Origin: Rebecca billardiae RCC1528 | Lineage: Eukaryota > Haptophyta | Length of the DNA: 64,000 nucleotides | Direction: 5' to 3' | Assembly (NCBI GenBank): GCA_965240325.2 | Contig: OZ251228.1 | Coordinates: 1,116,001 to 1,180,000, forward strand | Translations under genes and position numbers: made by a program | Notes under the pieces: generated by a model | The model's database searches: none | What the model was told of the DNA's origin: nothing | Seen by the model: only the letters and a program-made list of their open reading frames with translations | In this document: positions 23,557 through 37,152 of the stretch, one piece after another | How positions within the stretch are numbered: the first letter of the stretch is position 1 | How the letters are laid out: each line of letters begins with the position of its first letter

Positions 23557-26288
23557 ATGGCGGCCCCTCGCCCTTCGGAGCAGGCGCGCGACGTCAACGA
23601 CGCATCACTCGATTCACTCGCAAACCGCGCCACAGCTGTCGCTGCCACCATGATGCCTATGCTGGCGACGGTGCCCAAGCAGCCTGTCGCGCGAGTTGCG
23701 GCCGCGCCGATGACCGTGCTCCTCGGCGTGCGCCTCCTCGTCGAGCAGGCGATCCGGCGTCTGGACGATGCGGACGGCAAGCTTGCAACGATCATCCTCG
23801 ACTTCTGCGCTCGCCGCAAGTTGCTCTCCTTGGCGGTCTTCCTGACGTTTGGCGTGCTCGTCGACTTCCCGCAGGATGAGCACCGCGTGACAGCTGACTA
23901 CCACAAGATCCGAGACCTCTTCTACGTGGGCGAGAAAGGGCGGACACCGGCGTGGGCCAGGCGTCTCGTGACGCCCCTCGTGAAGGCGGCCATGAAGACG
24001 GGCGGCACCGAGGACGACCATGAGACGGCGCGAGCGGTCCTCGTCGAGCTGAGCGCGAGCGGGTTGCAGGCGGCGTTGCTGCAACATGGGCTCATCGTCA
24101 CGTCCACCAACTCGGGCGGCCGCGACGAGCCCGCAGTGCAAGTGGCCGAGCGCGTCGTGCTCGAGGTCGCGAGGACCATGCACCAGCTGCTCCCGATCAT
24201 GAGACTCGACCACCCTCGCGCGCCGCTCGGCGTGCTCAACCAAGAGATCGGCGTGCTCGACCACGAGATCGGCGTGCTCAACCACGAGATCGGCGGCGCC
24301 GTTGATTTCGCGGGTGGCTCGCACCTCGTGCTGCATCAGCAGCAGGCGCCAAGCAAGGCCTGCGAGCCGCCGACGATCTACATCCCGGGCGTCCGCAATC
24401 GCGCGCACGACGCCTCGATCAACATCGTCACACTCCGCGCCCGCGAGCGCCGGGTCGACGTGCCAGTGGTGGTGCTTGCCTTTCAGCAGCAGATGCAGCA
24501 GCGGAGGCCGGCGCTGCAGAACACGGAGGAAGAGGACGCGCAGTTGCTGCCGCAGCAATCGCGCTTTGCCGCCGTCGGAGGCGAAGAGGGCCTGCTCGCC
24601 GCCGACGAGGCCCAGCCGCCCGCCAACGCGACGCTGCGCGACGCATCGCTCAAGGCGGAGGCGAGCTCGCCATCACCGTCGTCAGACGGGTCGTCGACAG
24701 GCGATTCACTGCCCGGCGACATCGAGCGCATGCCGGGCTTCACCGAGGAGCTGCCGGGCGGCGCGGCGGCGCCGCTGCATCATGCGCCGCCCGAGGACGC
24801 GACCGACGTCCCGCCCGAAGGCATCGATGGCGAGCTGACCATCAAGAGCGACGCGGCTCGCGTGGCCATCTTGCTGCACAAGATCGAAGTCGGCGCGGTA
24901 TGCGCGAGCACGATGGCTGCGCGCGCCCACGCGACGAACGCGATCCGCTCGCGCGTCGTGTGACTCACCGTCTCTCCCAGCACGCACCTCGTGCTCGTCC
25001 ATGCGCGCGTGCGCAGGGGGGCTTCCGCGCACCGGACGATTTGGTGTTCATCAATGGCGGCGCCGCGAGCGTGCCAAACATCGGCCTCCTCTGCTCGTAT
25101 CGCGATCTCATGACGCGCGAGTTGGACTTGGAGGGTAAGGACGACGCCAGTCAGGGCATCGTGGCCGCGATCCGCAACCGCGTGCACCTGGCGCATGGAA
25201 TCGCGATGCACCTGCCGCCTCAGTGGTCGCTCGTGCGACAGCTCGGCGATTTCGGCGAACTCAGCGACACCGTGCTCGGCAAGGGAGCACAGGGCACGGT
25301 GTTCAAGCTCGTGGGCAAGAACGGCGAAATGTACGCGGTCAAGATGTTCACGTGGCAACAGCTGTTCAAGCGCCACGTCGCCAAGCTCGTGCAAACGGAG
25401 CTGCTCACGCTCATCGCGCTCCGCGGCCGCGAGCACATCAACCAGAGTGAGTGCGCGCGGCTCACCCCGGCGGGCGCGCTTCCGCGCCGCCTTCGTTCGC
25501 GCGCCGCCGGCCCTCTCGATGGTGGGCGTGCACCGTCTGCTGTCTGCAGCCCGCACTGCGCCGCGCCGGTGCGCCTCTCACCGCGATGCGCGTTGTGCGC
25601 GCCCATCCGTCCATGCTGTGCGTGCCGGGCCCACCGATCGAATCACGCGAATGCCGCCTGTCTGCCGTTTGCTCGCGCAGTCGCAGGCGTCTGCTGCGAC
25701 TCTGACGGCTTGCACATCGTTCTCCAGTACGGAGAGAAAGGCAACCTCGCCGAATGGCTCGCCGAGAAGGGCGGGTATCTGGACGAGCTGCTGGTCGCCA
25801 AGTTCGTCGCGCAGCTCGCCAAAGGCTTGACGGAGATGCACAGCGCGCAGCTGATTCACCGCGACCTCAAGGCTGAGAACATCCTGGTCACGGAGATTGA
25901 CCGCCAGCCCTACCTCTTGATCGCCGATTTCGGCATCGCCAAGGCGACGAACCAGGGCGCCACTCGCATCGGCACCCTCGAGACCATGGCGCCAGAGATG
26001 CTTTCGGCGTCGTCGGTGGGCTACAACCAGAGCGCCGACGTGTGGGCGATGGGCGTGATCACGTGCCAGCTGCTCACCGGCAAGATGCCGCAGACCGATC
26101 TGCACACGTCGACGGTCACTCTGCCGCAGGTGATCGGTGGTGTGCACGACGTCGGGCAGCTCGCATCGGGGCTCGTCAAGGACATGCTCGCCTTCAACCC
26201 GTCGGCTCGGCCGACGGCGCTCCATATCCTCGCCCGCGCCCTGGCCTGGCAGGTCAAACTCATGACGAAGAAGCAGCCCCAACCGTAA
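23557..26288 (+). CDS. Ser/Thr protein kinase with unknown N-terminal half (unit C)
   Basis: Exons are inferred at 23,557-24,897, 25,017-25,446 and 25,687-26,288 (790 residues). The deduced protein and both introns (119 and 240 bp) are the same as in unit B: GxGxxG at 535-540, K556, D650 in HRD, D671 in DFG and E694 in APE. Both complete copies are intact, so dosage could be raised by the array. The upstream 740 bp (22,815-23,556) is array DNA starting with the mobile-element fragment, so whatever promoter is used must lie in copied sequence and is shared by all units. Confidence 0.85.
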
Positions 26289-26522
26289 CTTGCGCGTCAT
26301 CGCGCTGCGCGCTGCTGCCACTTACGAGCCGCGACGCGCGTGTCGGCAAATGCGCCATCAAGTGCTGGCGAACCTTCCGGCCGCCTCACCCCCACCCAAC
26401 ACCCCCTCGTCATCCATGACCATGAGTACCAGCTATACGCTACTGCACGCATCATGCATGTCGTCGCATCTTGCCGCCGCCAGTGTGGTGACTGACGAGT
26501 CTCGTCGAGCGTCGTCTTACAG

Positions 26523-27394
26523 TTACTTTAAAAATAACTTATAAAACTGTGCCCTGGCGGGCGGGGGGTTCGGCGGGCCGTGCCAGTGCTGTCGCAATGT
26601 TTCCTCTGCGGGTTCGCGTCTTTCCACAGCATTCGCTCGTGGCCGTGGGTGACGGACAGTCGGACCAGTGACACCTGTGAAGTTCTCCCACGCGGTGCGG
26701 TACGCGTCCGCGCGCATCAGCGAGGCCCACACCCGCGAGGGAATGTGCAGCACGCGGGGCGGGGCGGGTAGCCCGTTGCTCCGCGCGAGCGCGGGTACGC
26801 GCTGTATGTGCCGCATCTCGACCGCGATGGCGTAATCGAGCGCCTCGCCACCGACGAAGCCGCCCGAGTGGATCGTGTGCATGTCCTCCTGCCGCCAGCC
26901 GAGAGCGGTCGTCGCGAGGACGCTTGCCGATGTCCGCTCCGGGCATGATGGGCTCGGCGCAGGTCGCGCTGACGTCGTACACGGCCGCCACGCTGAGCAC
27001 GAGCGCGTTGACGTTCACACGGTCGTCGCTCTTCGCCTCTTCGACAGGTCTGGCACCCGCGTGTTTGGCGTCACGAGGAGCTGTTGGTTGTGCGCGCGTG
27101 CGCGCACAGCGACAGCGTGTGCCACTCGCGATCGAGAGTGAGCATGAGCTGCTCATGCAAGCATAAGAATCGCAGCGCATCCGTCACCGGCGTGACGACG
27201 TCCGCCTCGTCCCGCAGCGCCTGCGCCATGGACGAGGATGGCGCGTCGATGTTGCATGCTCGACGATTCATCTCTCTGCGGATGGCGCGGCGAGGGTCGC
27301 CAACTCGCGAAGACGCGGTTGCTGCCACGGCGACAGACCCGAGAGGTGCGTCCGCTGCGCGTCGTGCGCCGTTGGCGCTGCGCTTCCGTCGCAT
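26523..27394 (-). pseudogene. Frameshifted remnant of an unidentified protein gene (unit C)
   Basis: Third copy of the remnant seen at 623-1,494, with the same two frame changes and no repair. Confidence 0.4.
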
Positions 27395-29380
<1,986 letters not shown>

Positions 29381-29542
29381 CTGACCAATATTGACGGCGG
29401 CCACGCTTACTTATTGACTCAGCACGTCCGCGGGCTCGGTTTTAATCCGACGTAATATAATAGACAGCGCTCTAGTAGTCACCCGCCCTCGGAAGATCGA
29501 AACTCACCCTCCAACAGCCCTCAAAATCGTCTGACCCCGTCC

Positions 29543-32500
29543 GAGGCCACTCCACCGAAATCGTGCCCGTCCCGGGCTAGCCGCTCCACTGGCGTCCCGG
29601 GCTAGGCCCGGGACGCTCCGAGCGCGTCCCGGGCTAGCTGGCGCAGCGGGAGATAGTATTGAGCTCATAGGCGATGCCGCCGCGCCGCGTGCGCGCGCTC
29701 CGTCTCGCGCTGGCTGCGGCCGGGAGCGCGCGCGGCAAGCCGGCGCGTGCGGTCGGGCACCGGCGCTGAGGTATAGTGTGCCCATCCGCGCCCTCGGCTT
29801 GTGTCTGCGCGCCCTCCTCCGCCGCTGCAGGGCGCGCGTGTGGTCGCGCTGCCTCGCTCCCTGGGCGCACCGAAAGCGCGAGCGCGCAACGGGCCACATG
29901 TGGCGTGTCGGACCCAACGCGTGCTCGCCTGGCGTGGGCTTTGGGTTCGTCATGGCCCTGGTCACGCGCGACGCCGGCCGTGCCCAGCCTTCTGACCGCG
30001 CGCAGCGCGCGTAGCACTGGCAGTCCCAGCTGCAGTCGAGCTGACCCGTCGGGGCTCGGCGGCACCCAGCCACTGGTAGGCGGCCGTGATCAGTCCACAC
30101 GTGAGTTAGACGGCGGCTACACATCAGGCAGGTCGCGCTCTGCCGCGTGCAGGACGGTTGCACAGCCACAAGTGCCCCCGCGATCGCGGCGCGCTCAGGT
30201 ACGAACAAGAGCGCAGTATTTAGTGATGTTGCATGCGCGCCGCCGGCAGGTGGCGAGCTGGGCCGTGCTGGTCGGTGTGGCTGGCGGGCGCGCTCGCGTG
30301 CGTGGCATGAGCGAGCGCGCCGCCGCCTCGCCTGCCGCCCACGTCGCGCGCCGCGCGGCCGCGCGGCCTACGTCGCTTCGGCGCTCGCGCGGCCGGCAGC
30401 TCCCGATGGCAGCGTGGCCGGAAGGCGGCACCGGCGCCGCACTGCGCTTGGCTGGCAAATACGCTGCAGTATTCATACAGCATCTTGGCATACGGAGCAG
30501 CTAGCTGCAAAGTAGGGCATGGTCACTGCCGTTGCCATGCCATCAAGCCGTGAGCGCGCAGCAGCGGCATGAGCATCACCGCATGACGAGATGGATGCAC
30601 AGCAGCACAGCTACTGTCTACTTTGGCCCTGGCTGGCGGTGACCGGGTGCGTGCCCAGAGCATGTCGGCTGAGACTGGAACAGCGCTGCATCGTGGTGTA
30701 CCAGTGTCCGGAGGCCACCGTAGATGAGCGGAAGTTGGCTCACACCGGGTGACGAGCCTGTCACGCACAGCCCCAGGCCCTGGCCATCAGCGCGCGCATA
30801 CTGTAGCCGTGGCTCGGCCTTGTCATTGGCTAGCGTATCGTACTTGGCAGCCGCCGAGCACCTCCGAGCACTGAGCTGCGTGTTGCGCCGTGATTTGTGG
30901 ATGATGCGTGATGGCATCGTCGCACCACGCGTGTACCCTTGCATGGACCCGCCAGATGGGTGCTGCTCCGGCAGCCCCAGCCCATGACAACTCGGCACGA
31001 ATGTGCGCATTCGAGGCCTCATCAGGGACTGCTGTATATTCAGTCAGGACTCGCTTGACGCTCCTAAGTAAAGCGCTTTCATCCGGGCTCTTCATCATTG
31101 CCTCCGTCGATTCAACGGACGCCGTGGGCGTGGCAGGTGCCAACGTCACAACTGACGCCACCTTAAGCACCATCCCACTTCGCTTAGGGCGTGTGCCTAT
31201 GCGACAGCATCCAGTCGTCTTATGCGTGCGCACGCAGCCGCTCGCAAGCCGAGGCGGTGCCGCTCGCTGAGCGTGTGCAGCGTTCGAGCTACGCACCTCG
31301 GTTGTGGCCGACTCTGGCGCAAGTGCAGGCTGCCGTACGCCACTGGGTCTCCGCAACACGGGCAAGAGGGTCGACGCAACATCTCGGTGCGTGCGCATAC
31401 CTTCTGCTCACGTATCCTGTGATTTGTGACCAGCCATGGGCACTGTCCATCTACCGAGCCCGCAGGGTGAGGTCGCGGACGACAGTCAGCCTGCTGAGCT
31501 GTTATTGTACCACCCCAGAATCCGTGAGCGCTGCCGGACATCAAGATACGAGGAGACACGTGGCATGCGGGCACTCATCGACGCAAGACCGCCGGCATCA
31601 ACCTCTTCACCCGCCGCCCCGCTCGCGAACTAGTAAGGACCAGTTCTTCAGCTGGCCCACGGCAGCCACTGTGTCCGATGTCCACTGGAGCTGCCGGCCG
31701 CGCGAGCGCCGAAGCGACGTAGGCCGCGCGGCCGCGCAGCCGCGCGGCGCGCGACGTGGGCGGCAGGCGAGGCGGCGGCGCGCTCGCTCATGCCACGCAC
31801 ACGAGCGCGCCCGCCAGCCACACCGACCAGCACGGCCCAGCTCGCCACCTGCCGGCGGCGCGCATGCAACATCAAAATACTGCGCTCTTGTTCGTACCTG
31901 AGCGCGCCGCGATCGCGGGGGCACTTGTGGCTGTGCATCCGCCCTGCACGCGGCAGAGCGCGACCTGCCTGATGTGTAGCCGCCGTCTAACTCACGCGTG
32001 GACTGATCACGGCCGCCTACCAGTGGCTGGGTGCCGCCGAGCCCCGACGGGTCAGCTCGACTGCAGCTGGGACTGCCAGTGCTACGCGCGCTGCGCGCGG
32101 TCAGAAGGCTGGGCACGGCCGGCGTCGCGCGTGACCAGGGCCATGACGAACCCAAAGCCCACGCCAGGCGAGCACGCGTTGGGTCCGACACGCCACATGT
32201 GGCCCGTTGCGCGCTCGCGCTTTCGGTGCGCCCAGGGAGCGAGGCAGCGCGACCACACGCGCGCCCTGCAGCGGCGGAGGAGGGCGCGCAGACACAAGCC
32301 GAGGGCGCGGATGGGCACACTATACCTCAGCGCCGGTGCCCGACCGCACGCGCCGGCTTGCCGCGCGCGCTCCCGGCCGCAGCCAGCGCGAGACGGAGCG
32401 CGCGCACGCGGCGCGGCGGCATCGCCTATGAGCTCAATACTATCTCCCGCTGCGCCAGCTAGCCCGGGACGCGCTCGGAGCGTCCCGGGCCTAGCCCGGG

Positions 32501-32553
32501 ACGCCAGTGGAGCGGCTAGCCCGGGACGGGCACGATTTCGGTGGAGTGGCCTC
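29543..32553. repeat. Long inverted repeat, arms about 0.86 kb (unit C)
   Basis: Left arm 29,543-30,403, right arm 31,687-32,553. One spacer base differs from A and B (31,359 C instead of T). Confidence 0.9.
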
Positions 32554-32640
32554 CGTCCCCGCCTTTTCCGTTTGATCAAAAGATAACGTCTGAGGTCATA
32601 TGGGTTCAAACCCAGTTTCCAGGTCTCTCTTCGGAGAGTG
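32538..32640 (+). other. tRNA-like pol III box pair and UUCG hairpin (unit C)
   Basis: Third copy: A-box-like sequence at 32,538-32,548, B box at 32,603-32,613 and UUCG hairpin at 32,625-32,638, unchanged from unit A. Confidence 0.3.
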
Positions 32641-33533
32641 TGCGATGAAGGATGGAGCGGCAACCTGCCACCGTGAGCCTTACGCACGTTAAAACAAATA
32701 TAAACTGTATATATATATATATATAGTACCCCTCAGGTTTAAGCGTTCGCTTCGCTGGCTACGTGATTGCACGCCCGCTCACGCCGTGACGAGCGCCCCA
32801 TGGCGGCTCTCTCGCTCGTGGCGCACGGTCGGGGAGCACCCGCGTCTGCGCAGACACACGGCTCGCCCGCAAGTGTGCTGTGTCGCGCACGCGCGCGCTC
32901 GCGCGGCCGGCCATCGCGCACAGACCTGACTGGTCTCACATGCACCAGCATGGTCGTGCACGCACAGCGCCGCTCCGCGCACGCAATAAATTCGAGCGTG
33001 GTGCGCATGCACGTACACTCTGTGTCCCTGGTCCACACACAGCGTGTGAGCTCGTGCTTTGACCACGTGCAGGCGCACCACAGACTTTCGCGCAGCTGCC
33101 GCGCCGGGTCGTGCCAGCGGCTCGACAGGCTCAGCTCGTGGGCAGCGCTCGCTCGATTGCATGCTCCTGCCGCGCAGGGTGCCCAGCTTGCTGCGCTCGG
33201 TGTGTACTGGCGCGCTCGGACGGCACCCCGCGTACGCCTCGGGCCACGCGTGGGAGCCTAGCTCCACGCACGGAGGACTCGCAGGCGCAGGCCGGCGGCT
33301 GCCTCACACGGCTTGGTCGGGAGGCCGCCGCGCGGCTACCGTCGAGCTCGCCGATCGGCTGCACCTACTTTCAGCGCACGCTACCGCCGCCTCGCGCACG
33401 ACACGGCAAGGTTGAACACGTGACTGTGGGCGGGCATCAGCCCCAAGTACGCAGCCATCAGCACCACGGCCTTCACCTTCAGCGCCGACGATAGAGCCGC
33501 CGCTTGATTTTATCGCTTTAAAAACTTGAGGGC

Positions 33534-33536
<3 letters not shown>
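32641..33536. other. No gene seen (unit C)
   Basis: Copy of 6,741-7,636. No supported gene. Confidence 0.6.
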
Positions 33537-33568
<32 letters not shown>

Positions 33569-33572
33569 TAGA
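33537..33572 (+). repeat. (TA)n microsatellite, unit C
   Basis: A shortened tract (about 15 TA units) followed by GATAGAT, a net 16 bp shorter than in A and B. It lies about 100 bp past the exportin-6 stop. Confidence 0.95.
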
Positions 33573-33666
33573 TCTTTATTATATATTATTTCGACAGCGT
33601 AGTGAGGGCCCCCGGCGGGGCTCCACGCTACGCGCTCCGCCCTGCTCCGCGGGCCATAACAACCTG

Positions 33667-36600
33667 CTACACCACATGCACTACCGCCGCCTCCGCCTGC
33701 ACGGCTTCCAGAACGCCCACGTCCTCTGCGAGCGCGCGCATCAGCAGGCGGAACGTCGGCAGGTCGGTCGCGTCCGCGTGCTCGGCGGCGAGCATCCCGC
33801 ACAGCGCGTCGCGCTGCGCCGCGTCCACGTGTGCGCACAGCGCCAGCGCATCGCGCGCCAGCTCGAGGGGCGCGACGCCGCCGCCCGCGCCGGCGCGCCC
33901 GTTGTCCACGACAAGAGCGTGCAGCGCGCCGATAGCCTCGTCGCGCACGCCCGCGTGCGCCGGATCGACGAGCGCGCGGAGCAGCGCGTCCGCAACCACG
34001 GGCCGCGCAGTCACGCACTCTGGATGGGCGCGCAGCCGACCGCGCGTCGCCTCGTCCGCGCGCACCAGCCGCTCCGCCGCCGAGCGAAACGCGGCGCGCG
34101 CGCCCGGCCGCGCGAGCGCGTGCGCGTACGCGCCGACGAGCGCGCGCACCGCGCCCGGCGTCGCCTCGAGCTCGCGCCAGCGCTCGCGCACGAGCACGTC
34201 GAGCACGCGATGGTACCGCGGCGCCGACGCGCGCCGGCTGGCGCCCGACTCGAGCCGCGCCGCGCACAGCTGCAGCGCGGCCGCCCAGTGCGCGCGCGAG
34301 CCGCCGACCATCGCGAGCAGCCGCAGCAGCAGGCGCTCGAGGGCGGCGCCGGCGCGCTCGCTGCCCGGCCCGCCTGCCGTGCGCACCGGCCGCGCGGCGT
34401 ACGCCACGAGCTCGTCGAGCAGCGGCGTGAGCGCACCCAGCGCGCCGCCCGCCGCGCCGCGCGCGCCTGCCGGCGCGGCCGCGAGCGCGAGCGCGAGACC
34501 TGCAAGCGCGCCGAGCGCACGCGCGCACGCCTCGCGCGCGGCGGGGTCAGTGGCGCGCTCGTCGACGCTCGCGTAGTGCCGGATCAGCGCGGCTGCGACG
34601 GGCAGCAGCGGCTCCAACGCGCCGTGCGCCGCGTCCACCGCCGCGCGCGCCAGCCCATGCGACGCGCGCACCAGCGCCGTGAGCGCGCGCGCCCCAGCCG
34701 CGACCTCGCGCGCCGCTGCCGCCTCGCCCGCGCCCGACGGCGGCGGCCACGCTCCCGGCGTGAGCGCGTCGGCGCGCGGCGTGCCCGCTGCGTCGAGCAG
34801 GCCGCACGCATGCCACTGGGCTGCCGCCACGCGCACGAGCACGCCGACCGCACCCGCGCCCCACTCCGCCGCGCCGTGCGCGCGGCCGGCGGCGTGCGCG
34901 GCCGCTCGGAGTGCGAACAAGCTCAGAGCGCCGCACATCGGCGCACGGCCACGAGCGGGCAGCGCGCGAACGAGTGCGTGCGCGTCGGCAGCGAGCGCGT
35001 GCACGGCCGAGCGCACGCTCGCGTGCGCCTCGCGCACGCCGTCTGCCGCCCACGCCTCGGCCGGCACCGCGCTCGCGAACGCGCGAACCAGGGCCGCGGC
35101 CGCGCCGCCGAGCGCGGCCGCGGCCGCCCGCCCGTCGGCCGACGCCGCATCCGCTGCTGCTGCGTGCGCCGCGCCCAGCGCGCCGACGATGAGCTGGGCG
35201 GCCTCGGCCTCGGCGGCGACGTCGGCGCGCGAGGCCTCAGCCACGTGCGCGAGCGGCCTCGCCAGCGCGGGCGCGAGCGCGCGCAGCAGCAGCAGCAGCC
35301 CAACGCGGGCGCACGCGCCATCGCGAGCTCGCGGCGGCGGCGGCAGCGGCGACAAGGCTCGCGCCGCGCTCAGCGCCGCGCGCGCGAGCTCCAAGGCGAG
35401 CTGGCGCCCTCCGCCCGCGCACGCATCGAGCGCGCCGACCGCCTGGCACGCCACCGGGCACAGCGCCGCAAGCGCGAGCAGCTCGTCCCCGCCCTCCGCC
35501 GCACCGCCCGCACCGAGCGGCGCGCACAGCTCAGCGACGCGCGCGCTCACAGCCGCCACGGCCGCATCCGGCCACAGGGCGAGCACGCCGCCCACAATGT
35601 CAGCCTCCGTGTGCGCGTCGACGAGCGCGGCCCGCGCTGCGGGCTCGGCTGCGTCATCCTCGTCGCTCTCGCCGCTGCTATCCACTGCGCCGATCGCCTC
35701 CGCCGCCGCGCCGCCGCCGCCACCGCCGTCGAGGTTGTCATCGTCATCGTCAGCGCCCTCATCCGCGGACGCTGCGGAGGCGCCGCTGTCATCGTCGGCG
35801 TCAGCGTCGGCGTCGGCAGGGCCCGGGCCCGCGGCAGCCTGCGCCCCACGCCGGCTGGGGGAGGGCCCGCGCAGCAGCCCGTCGGCCAGCACGCGCGCCG
35901 CCACGCGCCTCCGCTCGAGCACGTGCCGCAGCAGCTCCCCGTGGCCCGGACCGAAGGCGGCGCAGAATTCGTCACGGCTGAGTCCGAGCGGTCTCGCGCG
36001 CGTGCCCTCCTCGCGCACGCACGCGCCCAGCCCGTCGAGCAGCGTGGCCCACGCGCGGTAGCACGCGCGCGCGGCGGCGCGGGTGCCAGGGGCACACGTA
36101 AGCGCGAGCAGCGCGCCGAGCAGCGCGCCTGCCTCGTCGCTGTACGGCACTGTCGCTGCGCCGCCGATCCGAGGCAGCACGTGCGCACACATGGCCTGCG
36201 CGCACTCTGCGAGCGCGCGCGCCTCCGCCGTCGCTCCCTCGGCGCGACGCGCCTCGGCGGGTGACGCGGCCGCGCGGCGGAGCGCCTGCTCGAGGTGTGC
36301 CAGCGCCGGCACGAACAGGCTCGCCGCGTCCGCCGCGCGCACGTTGCGCTCGAAGAGCGTGCGCGCGCACGCGAGCGCGCGGGCGCGATGAGCCGCGCTC
36401 GGCGCTGCAAAGCGCGCGCACAGCGCTGGCACGAGCTGGGGCGGGACGGACTGCGCGCTGACGGGGAGCCACTGGGCGCACGTACTGAGCGTGTCGAGTG
36501 CGTCGGCCTCAACACCCACGCCACCGCCACCTCCGTCATCCGCCCCGGCCGCCGCCGCGAGCGCATCCGCCGCATGCGCAAACACGGCGGGCGCAGCAGC

Positions 36601-37152
36601 CGACAGGCCGCGCGCGAGCAGGCGGCGGCGCGAGCTGAGCACCGTGGCGCGAGAGGGGTCGAGGCTCTCGTGGACGAGCAGCTCAATCAGCCGAAGGCCA
36701 AGGGCGCGCGTCGGCGGTGAGCGCACCGCCGCGAGCAAGTCGTCGAGAAACGAAGGAGCGGCGTCCGGCCACAGCTGCCGGCCGGCGCGCACGTACACCT
36801 GGCATAGCTTGCGGTTGACGCCGGATGGCCAGGCGGCGGCGTGCGTGAAGAGGAGCTCGCGCAGCACCGTGAGCGTCTCGAGCTGCTCCGCGTGCGCCAG
36901 CCCGTGCCAGCGCGCCAGCACGAGCCGGTCGAGCACGAGCGCGCAGAACCACAGCACCAGTTGGCCCGCGGCGGCGGGCTCGCGCAGCGCGGCGACGGCG
37001 ACGGCGACGTTGGCCGGCTCGTCGCGAAAGCGCACGAGCTCGGTCTCAAGCTGCTGTCGCCGCGACGGGTCGGTCCCATCGCCCCCGTAGTACTGCGCCA
37101 GCGCGTGCTGAAGCTCGTGCAGCACGCGGCGGTGATCATGACCGTGCGCCAT
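33667..37152 (-). CDS. XPO6: Exportin-6 (karyopherin beta family), intact
   Basis: A single-exon gene of 1,161 codons; animal exportin-6 is of similar length (about 1,125). Family knowledge: exportin-6 is the RanGTP-dependent nuclear exporter of actin-profilin. The N-terminal third follows the known pattern: LHEL at the start, CALVLDRLVLARW, then GVNRKLCQVYVRAGRQLWP (compare the RNKLC..I..IGR..WP signature), a TRALGLRLIELLVHE stretch and a QWLPVSAQ segment. The rest is Ala-rich helical repeat (HEAT-like). A low-complexity Asp-, Ser- and Gly-rich insert (residues about 440-500) looks like a disordered loop. ATG 37,150-37,152 starts the conserved N-terminus directly. The 3' 60 percent is copied as pseudogenes in the array. 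Exportin-6 fits better than exportin-7 or exportin-4 because of the RKLC..GRQLWP region. Confidence 0.8.
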   Translation of the reverse strand: MAHGHDHRRVLHELQHALAQYYGGDGTDPSRRQQLETELVRFRDEPANVAVAVAALREPAAAGQLVLWFCALVLDRLVLARWHGLAHAEQLETLTVLRELLFTHAAAWPSGVNRKLCQVYVRAGRQLWPDAAPSFLDDLLAAVRSPPTRALGLRLIELLVHESLDPSRATVLSSRRRLLARGLSAAAPAVFAHAADALAAAAGADDGGGGGVGVEADALDTLSTCAQWLPVSAQSVPPQLVPALCARFAAPSAAHRARALACARTLFERNVRAADAASLFVPALAHLEQALRRAAASPAEARRAEGATAEARALAECAQAMCAHVLPRIGGAATVPYSDEAGALLGALLALTCAPGTRAAARACYRAWATLLDGLGACVREEGTRARPLGLSRDEFCAAFGPGHGELLRHVLERRRVAARVLADGLLRGPSPSRRGAQAAAGPGPADADADADDDSGASAASADEGADDDDDNLDGGGGGGAAAEAIGAVDSSGESDEDDAAEPAARAALVDAHTEADIVGGVLALWPDAAVAAVSARVAELCAPLGAGGAAEGGDELLALAALCPVACQAVGALDACAGGGRQLALELARAALSAARALSPLPPPPRARDGACARVGLLLLLRALAPALARPLAHVAEASRADVAAEAEAAQLIVGALGAAHAAAADAASADGRAAAAALGGAAAALVRAFASAVPAEAWAADGVREAHASVRSAVHALAADAHALVRALPARGRAPMCGALSLFALRAAAHAAGRAHGAAEWGAGAVGVLVRVAAAQWHACGLLDAAGTPRADALTPGAWPPPSGAGEAAAAREVAAGARALTALVRASHGLARAAVDAAHGALEPLLPVAAALIRHYASVDERATDPAAREACARALGALAGLALALAAAPAGARGAAGGALGALTPLLDELVAYAARPVRTAGGPGSERAGAALERLLLRLLAMVGGSRAHWAAALQLCAARLESGASRRASAPRYHRVLDVLVRERWRELEATPGAVRALVGAYAHALARPGARAAFRSAAERLVRADEATRGRLRAHPECVTARPVVADALLRALVDPAHAGVRDEAIGALHALVVDNGRAGAGGGVAPLELARDALALCAHVDAAQRDALCGMLAAEHADATDLPTFRLLMRALAEDVGVLEAVQAEAAVVHVV

